Source: Ulota crispa (lineage: Eukaryota > Streptophyta > Bryopsida > Orthotrichales > Orthotrichaceae). Taken from it: a stretch of DNA of 64,000 nt. The DNA is taken from NCBI GenBank assembly GCA_963920765.1, contig OY987244.1, positions 10,542,501 to 10,606,500 of the forward strand, written 5' to 3'. The stretch's first letter is position 1. The number at the start of each line of letters is the position of its first letter. Positions 10,371-22,664 of the stretch are shown here, one piece after another. The notes below the pieces were generated by a model, which saw nothing but the letters and a program-made list of their open reading frames with translations, was not told where the DNA came from and ran no database searches. The position numbers and the translations under genes were made by a program.

Positions 10371-12098
10371 ACGTCATTGGTTGTAATATTAGTTTTGTTC
10401 AACGAAGTGTTTGCACTTAGGATTTGTCTAGTACTTCAACTCGTCAAGTCATCAACCAATATAGCCATGTCATTAAACAACATTGTGAAGTTTTAGAGCT
10501 TGCAATCAGGGTGGCTCCAAACTTGTCCAGTACATGAACACTCATGCTTTGGCTTGGTCTGTTGAATTAGACAACACACCCAACAACTAGATGACATGGA
10601 AGTGCTCATGGAAGATGAAAGATTGAACATGATGCCACTTTTTGTGTTTTGTCTAATCACTAGTCAAAATCAAGCCCTAGACCCTCCAAAGCTTTCCATG
10701 GGAGACTTGGAGAGCCATTTTGGAATATTTGTGTTTTTCTCATGATCTATCTTTATTTTAAATCTTTTATTTTTTCATAAGAAGTTAGAATGAGTTTGAC
10801 TAATGAATCTAATAAGTTATTTAAGTCAAAGTTATATGAAAATACTAATTTTCTACAACCAAATTTTTCTAAAGCTTTTGATGAACAAGTTTTATAAATC
10901 TGAAATTTTATAATCAATTTTTTATTTCTTATTTTGTGGAAAAAAGTTAACTGGTTATTAGATACATTTTTGTTTTGCATTTATACTTTTTAGTAATTGT
11001 ACATGTGATGAACTATTTTTTCTCTTCTTTTAGGTTAAATTTTAAATTTTTTTAGCACTTAGATTAAAATAATATGGTATGTTTGATCATTATGATTTCT
11101 TTGTATTAAAATTTTGAGAATTCAATAAAAATTTATGAGATATTTTTCTCAATTAAAATAATTTTTTGTATTTTCTAAATTGGTGAGAAAAGTGTGCTAT
11201 TAAAAAAACGCAAAATTTCAATTTCAATTCTTGATGTCATAAAAATAATCAATAACTAATTGACAATTCATTTTTTCCAAAATAGTAATAATTATGTAGA
11301 TTATAATAATTACTAAACATTACTTATTATAAAAAAACGTATCATTGGATGTCACATGGCACATGGCACATGGGATTCCTCATCCAAAATAAGGGTCCAA
11401 GCTCTCTACGAGCGACAAAGCCTTAAAACAAGGGCCAGAGGCTAAGCCTAGAGGGGAGCTTGAATCCAATTTGCCATGGAAAGCATCAAAAGGGTCCACG
11501 ACCCTCTCCAATTCTCCCCATGGCAACGGGCTCTGATGGAGGCACTAAGAGCATCTCCAGTGTTCCCAAGCCCCAAGGGTTTGACACACTCCATTCTTGG
11601 ACAATAAGCGTTGTATGTACCAACCCATTATGACACTAACTGTCTAAAAATAGTGGGTGAACAAATAAATGACATTGTCAAATCTTTCCTCAAAAAACGA
11701 TACGAGCTTCAAAGCTGGATGAAAGATACTAACAATAGCTGATTTTTTAATGGACTTTTCTGGACAGATGTGCACATATGGATGATTTTGTCCAATTTTT
11801 CTTTACTTACTTGCATTTTGGGTGCATGTCCCTTAGTAGTGTAAAACCAAAATAAATCCTTTGTGTAAATGAAAATTTCCATAATGACTCAAGAATTGGA
11901 AAACTCAAAAACAACATACAACTTTATACTACAAACTCTTTTTTTTGGGATTTATGATTCCTAACCACCATGAAAGTTTGCCTTCATTCATTTACAAAAA
12001 TGAAAAAATAGATATAATCAACCATGTGTGCACTTTCATCCATATATTTATGTGTCATCAAAAGCTTTCATACAAATATTAAAGAGTTGACTATTTGT
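10371..12098. other. AT-rich intergenic sequence
   Basis: Long A/T-rich filler, especially 10740-11340. At 11547 the motif gagcatctccagtg looks like one end of a common plant MITE type, but no matching second end was found. No gene is seen. Confidence 0.4.
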
Positions 12099-12102
12099 TT
12101 AA

Positions 12103-13019
12103 CCCCTAAAGGACCATTGTCCCCTCGGGAAAGAAATGAAACCTTGGGCATGCACTTCTGGCTAACCAATTTCTATAAATTTTTGAAACTTTTGAGGAAG
12201 GTGGGGAATTCAAAGATGTATGTGCACATTTATTTTTTTCTTCATTCCGACATTTACTGAAGAAGTTATGCATGAATTTCTGGACAATGAGGCGGGCGAG
12301 CAGCCCATAAACTTCTTTAAAATTTTCATTTTTAAAATATAAAAACCTAAAATTGGTTCTTTAGATTTATATACATGTGTGAAGCTTTGAATCATTCAAT
12401 TTTGATTAATGAGTGAGAAGTTTTAGTTTGCAGGTAGGTATGGGACTCCCAAATCTCTATTTCTTTTGCCCCTTGTAAGATATGGTGCTTTACTTTTTTG
12501 AGCTTTTTGTATATTTGTTTTTTGATTTTTTTTTTCCCAAGTTGTAAAAGACTAAGATTTGTTGGTTTTCATCTTATTGATCAAAGTAATTCAGATTTTT
12601 GAATTTTACATAAATCCTCCAATTTTGCCTAGTGTATATGCAAATTTCATGACCTTACAACACTGCAAGATTTTACAAAGTATGATCCACAATTCCAACT
12701 CATTTGGAAATTCTTCCACACTTACCTAACTTGGTCTTCTACATAGAAAAAATAAACCTCAACTTTGCATCAAGCAATTTTTTTGATACATGAATAGTCA
12801 AAGGCTTCTGAAAAAAAAAAAATTCCACTTTAGATGTCAATATCTCACTCCTCTACATCTAGAATGAGCTGATTTTGTTCCCACAAGTACCCTCCATAGT
12901 TTAGGGCAAGATTCTTCTGTTGAATTTTCAAAAAAAAAAATTCCTACCTTTGTACTCATTCCCCATAAATGACGATTTTCAGTGATTTCCACAAAAAAAT
13001 GGACTTGGTCCTTTAAGGG
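12103..13019. mobile_element. TTAA-type element, 0.9-kb group, copy 1
   Basis: Starts CCCCTAAAGGACC and ends GGTCCTTTAAGGG, with TTAA at 12099-12102 and 13020-13023. A second copy at 44129-45077 aligns along its length, including 'gaagaagttatgcatgaatt', 'ttgcctagtgtatatgcaaa' and 'aataaacctcaactttgcat'. A third, more diverged copy is at 54561-55460. No transposase frame is present. Confidence 0.8.
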
Positions 13020-13023
13020 TTAA

Positions 13024-13095
13024 TCCCTCACCGCCCCAAGAGCCATAATGTGGCCGCATTTCAATCTTTTTTGTGATACCCGGAGCGGTGAGGGG
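13024..13095. mobile_element. TTAA-type mini-element, 72 bp
   Basis: Starts TCCCTCACCGC and ends GCGGTGAGGGG. It shares its left TTAA (13020-13023) with the preceding 917-bp element and is followed by TTGA. Its ends resemble the 240-bp element at 6939. It is one of the smallest units of this type in the window. Confidence 0.6.
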
Positions 13096-13304
13096 TTGAG
13101 ATGGATTTGGCAGTTTCATCCAAATTCTCACTCTATGTAGTTTATTTAGTTTTCAGAATATTAGGACTTGATAGTAGGATCTCTTTTCTTTCTGCCCACA
13201 TTTAATTTTTTGTTTAAAAAGGTGATAAGGAATTCTTTCTTGTTAGCGCTTGGTGGTTTCAATGTTTGTGAGGTCGGGCAAACCATTTTTTATATGTTAT
13301 CTTT

Positions 13305-13615
13305 GTCTTTTCTTTATATATATAAAATATTTGCATTCTAATTGGCAGAGAGTGTTATAGTGCAACTATTAGTGACATGTTGTTAACATCTAGTGAAGTG
13401 GCTCAATCTAATTGGTTAAAAGAGAGTGGTGTGGTGTAACTTCCAGTGATCCATCATACTTTGTTGTGAACCACCACATGAGAGAGGGGTACATGCATAA
13501 AGTGGTTTACACTAAGTCCTTTTAGCAGAGGACCAGTAGGGTGAGAAAAAGTTACATGTGTAAAATGGTTTACAATGAGACTTTATTTTTAATCAAGTTG
13601 TTGCCTTTGTTGGTA
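13305..13615 (+). mobile_element. Helitron-like fragment A1
   Basis: Opens with a TATATATATAAAA-type tract and carries 'gagagtgttatagtgcaac', 'catgagagaggggtacatgc' and 'ataaagtggtttacactaag'. It ends in 'gttgcctttgttggtaccac', a decayed form of the 3' hairpin of the Helitron-like group in this window. Related fragments are at 35034-35335 and 61243-61572. Confidence 0.5.
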
Positions 13616-14879
13616 CCACTGAAACCTAATTTGTATTTTGCATAACACTTTTTACATTTTTGGTTGGTTTATGGTGATTTCAAATTTGAAATTGATAGTA
13701 TCTTGCCCAATAAGAGATGGCTGAGCCTCAATTTTCTACCTACTTTATTGAAAAAGCAAAAGATCCTTAGCGCATCTCCAATAACTTCAAAAAAATGTCA
13801 CTAAGAAAATAATGCATTTGTTCTAGTTTTGACCACTTATTTCCCACCAGTCCAACTACATTAAATAGTGCATTTGGGTTGCCTTACAAATAATTTCTCA
13901 ACATTTTACACTATAGAAATACTCACTAGTACTCAATAATTTTTAGCAGTTATTTTTGCAGTCATTTAATTTTAACAACAATAAGGAGTTACAGACTTAA
14001 CAACTACAACGTTGCACAAAAATAAACTAAGTTAGGGTATCAAGGTTGTAAACCTTGTGAAATCCTAGAGTTTAGATGGTTTGCATACTCCTCCAAATGA
14101 TGAAGTGATGAGTCATGAGGTAACTTTTAGGGTTAAGCAACCTAATTGTTAAATAGTTGTTAAAGTAACCTAATTGCACTATTTACTATAGGTAAAATAG
14201 CATTCAACAAATAACAAGCCTCATTGTTTGCAAAAGCAAAAAGATTTTTGTCATCATTGATTATTTAGCCTACTAGTTATTCAAAATGGGTAGTGTCTGA
14301 AGAAGTTATATATTGCCATATAGAAGGACAATGTAATTTTTGTTGTGTCAAGGTGAATGTCTTGGCAGGCTCATGCATTAATTACTCCCCTTTTCATCCT
14401 AAGTCTTCCAAACTCACTGTTTTATTATTTGGGTGGAGATGCTTTTAGGGCCACTTTATTCATTGCTTGGGGCCAAATGGAAGGCAGTCCCGATTTGAAG
14501 ACCTTTGGGCCTTCAATCCAGTCCTGGGCCTTGCAACCAACTCAACCATGTATAAAGCTAGAAGGGCCAAAGACTACAAGTTCCCAAACCTTGAGAACTT
14601 TGGAATCACCATATAATAATATTTATTTCAAACTTTAAATTTTTTTTGAAAAAAAACTTTACACCTTTTTAAAGAAAGACCAATTATCACTATTTTTAAT
14701 ATTTTTGGATTTTTGGATTTTTGGATTTTTTTGGATTTTTTTTTTTTCATTAATGAATGGTGACAATGACTTTGATCTAATGGATGAGCTCAATCCAGCC
14801 CAAGGTTGGAGTTTGGGCCTTTGAAAACTTTATTCCAATTTCATCACTTGGACTCAAAGTATTGGAGCCAAAATATCCT
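13616..14879. other. Intergenic sequence
   Basis: No gene recognised. A short run of GGATTTTT-type units lies at about 14701-14745. Text around 14463-14580 (ggccaaatggaaggc, tataaagctagaagggcc) loosely pairs with 16840-16885 and may be outer arms of the foldback region that follows. Confidence 0.35.
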
Positions 14880-14933
14880 TGATTGCAACTCTATTTGCCA
14901 CTGTTGCACTGCTATTCATCAAGCAAATTTTGA

Positions 14934-15218
14934 CTCGTCACTTGTTACACGCTCAACTTGTCAAGTTACATAAATTCTAGTTGTAGAATGTAGTGAATCT
15001 CAACGAGTTGCAAAGTTCTTTGTCGAGTTGCAAAGTTCTTTGTTGAGTTGCAAAGCAACTTGTTGCAAAGTACATTAGAGCACCCGCACGATGCAAATGC
15101 ATGTTTCTTTGCGCTTGTACAATGATGAATGACTCTACAACTTGTCCAGATTCACTAACACTATACAATGAGATTTTATATAACTTGATGAGTTGAGGGT
15201 GTAGCAAGAGACAAGTCA
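14934..15218. mobile_element. Foldback MITE nested in the left arm
   Basis: The ends GACTCGTCACTTGTTACACG and its imperfect complement (gtgtagcaagagacaagtc) frame about 285 bp. The flanks read AAATTTT and AAAATTT. The uninterrupted arm at about 16680-16700 has a single AAATTT, which supports insertion there. A short direct repeat 'gagttgcaaagttctttg' occurs inside. Non-coding. Confidence 0.6.
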
Positions 15219-15272
15219 AAATTTATTGGGGAAATTCCAAAATGAGTAACAAAAACAAAAAAAATTACAATT

Positions 15273-16112
15273 GGGTAGTTGCAAGAAACACTTCACGATT
15301 TTGTCTCAAAATGCCTTTTTTTTGGTGTAATATTGGCAGTACTACCAGTACTGTAAGTATTACGCAGCATCCACGCACTAGAAATCTGAATTGTCCCTCC
15401 CATCCCAAATCTATTGGGAACAAGGCACGTGGCATGTCATTTAGGAAGGCCAACTATCAATAATGGCAATTCAATGAATGGATGAAAAAAAAATTCACAT
15501 CCTCAAATGATGTCAGTGGTCAATGATACTACGTAATACCAGAAAATGGAGGGAAGTACTACATAGGCATGTGGAGCAAAAGTTATTAGAATTTCTAGGC
15601 TGCCATGTTTTAATTCTTAATAATTACAAAAAAACTGAAAAAAATAAAACAATAATTGGCCGTTTGTGGCCTCTTTTGATTGGCTTGAAATGATGAAAGT
15701 ACTTTTTCTAGGAAGATTTATGTTTATCACCTAGGCAAGGAGATAGGATGCCCACTTTGAAAGAACGTGCAAGGCATAGAATTTTGAGATTTGCAAAATT
15801 AGTCCACAAATTTGTGTAATGATGCCTCATGAATCACTACCTGATTTCTAGCCAAAAATTCACGTTTTTTGACCCAATGCAGTACTGAAAACCCCCAAAA
15901 CCAATTAGGTAGACATGCAATTGGTATTCAATTATAAATAGTAAAATAAATTTTAAAAATACCAAAAATTATTGAACGTCAGTAACTTTGATGTTTTCCT
16001 AACCTTAAAATTTCAGGTCAAAAGGACTTGTTAAGCAAAAGATGCGATCCTAATATCACCTGCCCCAGGGGGAGGGGACACAATGTAGTACTAGTCTTTC
16101 TTGCAATCACCC
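15273..16112. mobile_element. Element with GGGTRRTTGCAAGAAA ends and 4-bp duplication, copy 1
   Basis: Left end GGGTAGTTGCAAGAAACACT, right end the complement of GGGTGATTGCAAGAAA. AATT lies on both sides (15269-15272 and 16113-16116). The second copy, 33756-34485, has the same ends and shares internal sequence such as 'ggagataggatgcccacttt'. The 840 bp contain no transposase. The superfamily is undetermined: 4-bp duplications of variable sequence do not fit hAT (8), Mutator (9), CACTA (3) or Harbinger (3). Confidence 0.7.
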
Positions 16113-16745
16113 AATTTGGGTAACAATTTGAAAGCAACTACAATTTGGGTAACAAAATTTAAGAACCTCAATGGATTTTGCAATTGCCAAGGCGCAAGCT
16201 GGTGAAGCCGGCATTGACACCATTGCCAACTTGTCATTGGTTGTAATCCTTGTTTTCTCGATTGCAATCAATTGCGACCCGTGCTTGCACCTAGCCGCCA
16301 ATGTTTGCCAAACAATTGTAAGTTGCACACTATCAAGGAACAATCACTTACCTTTTGATCACAAGTACCACTTCAAAACTTCAATCTCATATGCTCACCG
16401 GTTGCGTCTCACTCATGGACATGCATTGCACATCGTCTAATTGATATTCAACTGCTATTTATGAATCCACTTGTATTGGGAGACAATGTATAATGCACGC
16501 CCATGAGTGAGACGCAATTGATGAGCGCGTGAGGTTGAAGTTTTGAAGTGGTACTTGTGAGCAAAAGGTAAGTGATCGTGCAAAATCCAAGATTATTGAA
16601 TTTTGTTATCCAAATTGTAATTACTTTCAAACTGTTCCCAAAACTATAATTTCTTTTATTTTTGTTACTCATTTTGTAATTTCCCCAAATTTATTTGATG
16701 AATAGCAGTGCAATAGTGATAAGTAGAGTTGCAATCAAGAATAAT

Positions 16746-16996
16746 GCCACCTAGGATAATTATAATTATGGCCCGGCCTAACTTTAAAGTCCTTGGGCCG
16801 GATTTGGAAGAACTAAGCAATCCTATTAGTTGAAATTCAAAGACTTTGGGCTGGCCCTCAATCCAACCTCAAGTATAAAGTGGCCTTTAGTCTATCTATT
16901 GGTCTCCTTGGGGTTGGTCATATATATTCTCTACATTTCCCAATTAATTGGTCAAGGCAAAGAAATGAACGTCATGGAGGTGAGGCCTTTTTGTAA
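16746..16996. other. Spacer
   Basis: Short stretch without a recognised gene. It carries 'ggcctttagtctatctattg' and other text weakly related to 14463-14600. Confidence 0.3.
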
Positions 16997-17326
16997 GGAA
17001 AATTTTGATGGATGCCCTTCTCAATACCATTGAAGTTTGCAATATTTGTGTAGATATCCTTGTTTTTTCAGAAATTGCACAAACATCCTTGGACCATAAT
17101 TTTCAAGTGTTTGTTTTGTTGTGCATGTCACTTCCTTCTTCCTTTGTGTGCATGTTACTTCTTTTTTGTTCCATTTCACTCCCTTCTTCAATAGTGGTCA
17201 TGAAGTGATGAACACAACAAATAAATGCCAAAAAATAATAGTCCAAGGGTATTTGTGCAATTTTTGAATAACCAAGAGTATTTATACAAATATTGCAAAC
17301 TTCAAGGGTATCCATCAAATTTTTCT
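16997..17326. mobile_element. Foldback MITE, Mutator-like ends, copy 2
   Basis: Diverged copy of the element at 10044-10361. It shares 'gtttgcaatatt', 'gtttgttttgttgtgcatgt' and 'cacttccttcttcctttgtg', and the second half is the complement of the first. The ends are GGAAAATTTTGATGG and its decayed complement. The target duplication is no longer clear. Confidence 0.6.
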
Positions 17327-20300
17327 TTAAAAAAAAGTAAATTACTGAGTAACACAAAAAGAAAAATAACATTTTATTTATTTGTAAATGCTGCTTGAAT
17401 AAAATCCTTTGCATTTCCAGTTGCCTTATGCTTGTGAACATAACCATATACTACAGAGTAATGTCACACTGCACAATGTCCCTTTTGCTAGCAAAAAGGA
17501 CATGTGATAGTATATTTTCAAAAAGTATTTATGCATTCTAAGGGCCTCACGCACAAACAATCTCACCCTTGCACCATAATTATTCAAGCTTTGTCTTTGT
17601 TTCTAATGGCTTAAACATGGAATGCCCTTGTAGGAGGCCCTTTATCCTACACATTCTACATACAAAGGGGACAAGGGTCATGCTTTGATAGAAAGTAAGG
17701 ACACTCTGGAACAAACCTAAGAGACATGTTTGCAATGTCCTCATCTAGGGTTGAGAGGATTTATGAGTTGTACTATTGGAACAAACATGGCCAAACTTAA
17801 GGTGAGGTCTTCATATTCAAGAAGTGGAGCATCTCTACCCTTACTTGCCAAATTTGAATGGTTAAAAGTTTATATCTATTTATAGAAGCCCTCAAAATAC
17901 TTATCCTCCAACCTTGCTTATCAAGTGTGTTCCATAAAGAGTCAATTGATCAATCACCAAGTGAAATATAGGATAAAGTCCACTAGACTTAGAATGAATA
18001 ATGTTACAAAGAGTCATTGTTTAGTATATTAAAATTGAGTGACATGAGAATGTTTTGAGAATCTAGATGCACTTGTTATCTAAGTAAGACAAGTATCAAA
18101 CCCTTAGTAAGTAAGGGTGAAGATGTTCTTAGGGCACAATCTTGCGGACTTTCTTGTTAAGCCTCATTTTTTTAAATTAGTTTTTACTTTTAGTCAAAAA
18201 TAGGTAATGATGCCTTGTGATGGGAATAAAGAGTGCAATGGTAGTCAAGCATTTACAAACCTCATGTGAGTGTAGAGAAATTAGACATATTTTCATTGTT
18301 TTCTTCACAAGTTCCAATGTTGGAAAAGGCGGATGGAGTAGGGATTTTTGCAAATTTGCCATTGCCTTTGAATAGAGGGATGAAGCACATTTTGCATTAG
18401 TACCAAGTTTGGGCGCCGGTGTATAATTGGATGGCAGTGGTGGCAATGTAGCACAATCAAGTGGTAGCGTAAATGCATTTTTGGGCAACTATGGGTCACG
18501 TCAAGGCGGTGTAGTAATGAAAATTTGTGAAATAAGGGGGTGGGGTATAGTAATTAACACCATTTTTTGTAGTACAATCAAGTCGTGGTGGTGGTAGGAG
18601 ATCACAATTAACCTCTAAAGGATACAATCTATTTTTTCTCAAAAATCATTTAAAAGTGCCATATTTAATCTTTTGATCCTGAGATTATTATTTTTATTAT
18701 TTTTTAGAAATCTAAGCATTAGATCTTGCATTATATTATATTAAAGAGATATGGTGAAATTTTGTGAAGTTCAACCATATAGATTGAGAGATATGATCAC
18801 TTGAAGTTAGTATAAAATAATGTTGCTCTTGCTCAAAATTTCTAGGTCCCTTTGATCACAAGTTGAGGACATTTCTTGCAATTCTAGTACTATATATATT
18901 GGTCCATCATGCTCTAAATCATGTCACACATGTTTCTACAAATTTTCATGGTCAACAAAGACATGAAAAACAACTTGCATGAGCTTGCATTACAAGCATG
19001 TGAGGAGGGAGAGTAAAAGGAAGAGAAAAGGAGGGTGAAAAGTCACAAAAATTTAAGAGAGAGACAACATGAAGCATGGGCAAGGCATCCTAGTTATGAT
19101 AAATCATACTATACTTATAGGAATATCATGCACAGGCCCATGCAAAACAAAAAGAACAGGTTGAAATTGGAACCAATATTTGAGGAGGAATTTTGATTTC
19201 ATCAACTAAAATTTTACGTTTCCTGTTTTCAACGGGATTTTCACTAGATTGTACCAAGCCTTTTCTATATTTAATCTGAAGTATACTCTAATTAATTTTG
19301 GGTACAATTTGATTGGTTTTGTAGCCAATGGTTTCAAGCTCAACTAATTGTTTTGCAATTTCAACTGCCTGACAATACGCTCCATGCCGGTTCTCCTTGG
19401 ACATTGATTGGGACCAATGTGTGAGGAAAACTGGCATTAAATGTCTTGTTAGCCTGTTCAAATTGCAAAAAAGCTCATTGTAATTGAAAACTGCTTGCTT
19501 AGCCAGTCAAAGAATTTTCTGGCTTGGGCTTGATTCTCGCAAAAACCGATAGTATAGAAATTAGCAAGTTGCTCACAAATATGAATAATTTTTAACCAAA
19601 AATTCTCTTTGTAAATATGGAACCAATTTGCTTTCACTGGAGAAGCTCCACGAAAAAGTTCGAAAAGATTGAAATAATCCGCCACCCCAAAAGAGAAAAT
19701 AGCCACACTAGTTCCTATCAAAATGAACCGGACAAAAGACAAACGCTAAAAACAAGTCAAATTTTACAATTTTTTTAAAAAAACATACTGCAATGTACAT
19801 GTACATATAGGAAATATCTAGTGCAATCTAGCAAAATAACTGGTTGTGTAGGGAAAGAATATGAAAAATGCTGGGTTTTAGTCCATGAAGTCAAAATTCC
19901 AATTCATTCTGGAATGCTAATTAGGACAGACCAAATTTTAGCTTGTGAAGCCCATTGCACTTATTTTGATCAATGTGGAGTTGTATGTTATAAATGGAGT
20001 ATATGTATGAACATCACATTGGTTTAAATCAATGCATCCTTTTTTGGCAATTTGTCTCCAAACTAGCAACAAATTGACAAATTTTGATGAGTGTGCATCA
20101 TTCCCTCAATTTATCCTCCAATCAACCGAGAAGAGTTGAAATCTGGCAAATCAAAAAAATACGCTGATCTAAATACACTTCATATGTAAAGTACAACTCC
20201 ACATTGATCAAAATTCATGTTCCAAATTCTTCCCAAAAGTTGGTTTGAATTTGTTAATGTTGACCTCAATTTGAATCTGTCCTTGTCGTTTCAATACTGT

Positions 20301-20425
20301 CGGCAAAGTGCGGTGGGCTCTCTTTACCGCCCTTTTAATTTTGGGGAGCGCCAATTCCAGACATGGCCAGTTTCAAAGATGGCTAAAATTGCGGAAACGG
20401 CAGAGATGCATGATAGACGGGCTGA
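17327..20425. other. Intergenic sequence
   Basis: No known gene. A 94-codon minus-strand frame at 19742-19458 has mixed, protein-like composition (FGVADYFNLFELFRG) but no recognised domain or splice context. A 23-bp inverted pair (ttgatcaatgtggagttgta near 19967 and its complement near 20190) encloses about 200 bp. The rest is AT-rich filler. Confidence 0.35.
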
Positions 20426-22664
20426 ACGTTAAACAAGGCCTACAAACTCCTGCCTAGCCGAGGTGGCCCCGTCTGTCAGGCCCCGCCCCAGCCCCGCTTC
20501 TGGACTAGCGTGCCCAGCTGCCCATTTGTTTTTTCAGTTTTTGTTTTCAGCTCCTGCCCAAGCACTCAACAAGCTTTGCCCCCAACGGAGAGCGAGGACG
20601 GAGAGCGAGGACGGAGAGCGCACCTTTGATGTTGATTGTTGCGGAAAGCAGCTAGGGTTTCGGATGAGCACACTAAGTAAGTTAAATAGTCTTTGTCTTT
20701 GTGTGAGATATTTTGGAGCTAAGCTATGGTGTCCTCAATTTGACAAAGCTCTCCTCATCCCTCTCCTGTTTGGTAGTTTGCTCTTTCTGGTTTCTATACC
20801 AAGCAAGCTCTTGAAGTAACTTGGAGTGCAGTCATAAGTTAGGAAGGAAGAATTTGTGGCTATGGCTTACCTTGCCCGAGAGGCAGTTCTTTTGCGTGGT
20901 GGTTTTCTTCCTCAGCAGGTGAGCTCTTCTTGCAGACCTCTGCGTGATCTTGCCACTTCCAATCACTAAAAACCTCTTAGTAGAAGCCTTTACAGCAAAA
21001 CCTAATTCTGGCGTTAGTGATTCTTGTTTAGGGCTGCCAATTCTTGCAGAGTTCTAAAGTTTGTCAAGTTTGAAGTGCTAACTTAAGATTTTTGCTCTTC
21101 CAACAAACAGACAACAAGTAGGCAAAAATTCGGCCAAAATCGCCTATGAAAAGTGAAAACAAAGAATTTGACAAACCCTTGTGGAACTCCTTCTTAGCTT
21201 GCTTGCAAGGGTGCATGTCGTGAGTTCTTGGTTTCTGCTTAATTTGGGGATAATGAAAGTTAGTTTTGCTCAACGTCTCAACATACTCATGGGATAATAT
21301 TACCCTAGCTTTGCTATATGTACTTCTACCAAGCAACATTTTGTTCTGGTGTAGCATTGTCTTTGTTTCAGTCTCTTGTCAGGTTAAATATGTGCTTGAT
21401 ATCTGTCATTCTTATCGAGTCCTTCTTGATTAGGTTGCTTTCATGAACTTCACTCAAACTTGTCTATTCCCATTTTATAATTGCATACTTCCCATCTCTC
21501 ATGTTGTATTTAAATCAATTGGATAACTTCCTCTTGTAAGTTGTGAACATATCAATAAGCCTCTATGTTTGGATCTCAGTGTTTATTGTATCTCTTATAT
21601 TTAATCAATGTGCAAGTCAATTTCTAGTAGAGTATGCTGACGTTTTCATGTTTTTGTTTGTGCTTTTTTGTGGATATGGCAGATATTGTGTTTGGCGCAA
21701 TTGCTGTGGTTCTGCAAAACTTGTGCAAAGACAATATAGATTTTCTTTGATTCATTCATTCTAGTATCAACTTCAAAACATCCTCCTTTACAATCCATAG
21801 GGGTAGGAGTTAAACTACTTGTATTGATGATTTCAAAGTGAAATTTGTTGAAATAGAATAGTATGGAGAGGCTTTATGTATTGATTCTTTGATATCTTTT
21901 TTTAATTTGATTTAGAAGCTTGTGTTTTTATCAATTTAATTTACAAGTATGTTTTTTTAAAGATGCTTTTGAACTAAAAAGTAACCTCCATATTTTTTCA
22001 CATACTTTTGTTTCTGTAATCCTTTTTATAATCCTTGTAGTAACTCTAAATTGCACTGTGGCGGACGTTAAACCCATCGCGGGAACTGGGCCTTGCTTGA
22101 CATGGCGCGTGGGGCAAGTCATGGGCCTAGCCGCGACCCCATTGCCTGGCTCACTGCGTCTTGCATCTTGCATCATGCGTCTTGCGCAATACACTTTGTT
22201 CTGCATTTTTGCGTCTTGCATCTTGCATCTTGCGCAATACACTCTGTTCTGCACTTCTGTGTCCTGCAAAATACATTAAGCCCATTCTATTCAAAAACCA
22301 ACTTGTAAGGAAGAGTGAGAGGTTTGTCTCATATTCTCTACTTGAGAGAGAAGAAAGATACAACATCTTATCTTTTTTAAGTGAAACATCTAGGGAAAAA
22401 TATCAAAATGTTTTTTAATTCTTCAAAAATATCAAATATAACCCTCAAAGATTTTAAATATAAAATTTACCCATAGCTCTGTGTAGGAATATCAAAAACA
22501 CCCATGACTTTTTGCAAGAGCATCAATTATGTCCCAATTACCTTTTAAAATAACATTAATATCTTCAGTTTTCTCAAAGAACATCAAAAATGCCACTCCA
22601 TTATTTTGAATTATCAATATACCTTTGGCTTACTTGAAATATCAAACATGTAAAGGTCCAATGT
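20426..22664 (+). repeat. Left arm of giant inverted repeat
   Basis: Pairs with 25352-30841 as its reverse complement. Over 21002-22664 the paired coordinates sum to 48016, and I saw no mismatch in the stretches compared except one (catgtaaag against catataaag) near the inner end. The outer 400 bp differ by a few percent. The arm holds an uninterrupted CTA at 21002-21004 where the right arm carries a CACTA element. It also has two to three copies of a 13-bp GC-rich unit at 20586-20625 and a 54-bp imperfect tandem pair at 22157-22262 (gcgtcttgcatcttgcat). The protein frames in it are unrecognised. Confidence 0.9.
22395..22664 (+). mobile_element. Innermost part of the arm: foldback-MITE-like sequence
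   Basis: Text of the type 'aattcttcaaaaatatcaaa', 'ccctcaaagattttaaatat' and 'tttttgcaagagcatcaatt' resembles the ends of the foldback at 28300-28695 inside the CACTA insertion. The palindrome centre may therefore have begun as an ordinary foldback element of this family. Confidence 0.45.

Larger units (their letters stand above)
14880..16745. mobile_element. Foldback element hosting two later insertions
   Basis: Inverted arms: 'gattgcaactctatttgcca' at 14881 pairs with sequence near 16720-16740, and 'ggggaaattccaaaatgagt' near 15229 pairs with 'tcattttgtaatttcccc' near 16670. The inner arms at 16113-16440 pair with 16470-16660, around a centre near 16460. Insertions at 14934-15218 and 15273-16112 interrupt the left arm only, so the right arm shows the uninterrupted sequence. 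Confidence 0.65.

Noticed and set aside
11547..11562. GAGCATCTCCAGTG resembling one end of a common plant MITE
   Set aside because: No partner end found within several kilobases.
19458..19742. 94-codon minus-strand frame as a gene
   Set aside because: Protein-like composition, but no domain, splice context or promoter can be shown; left as intergenic.
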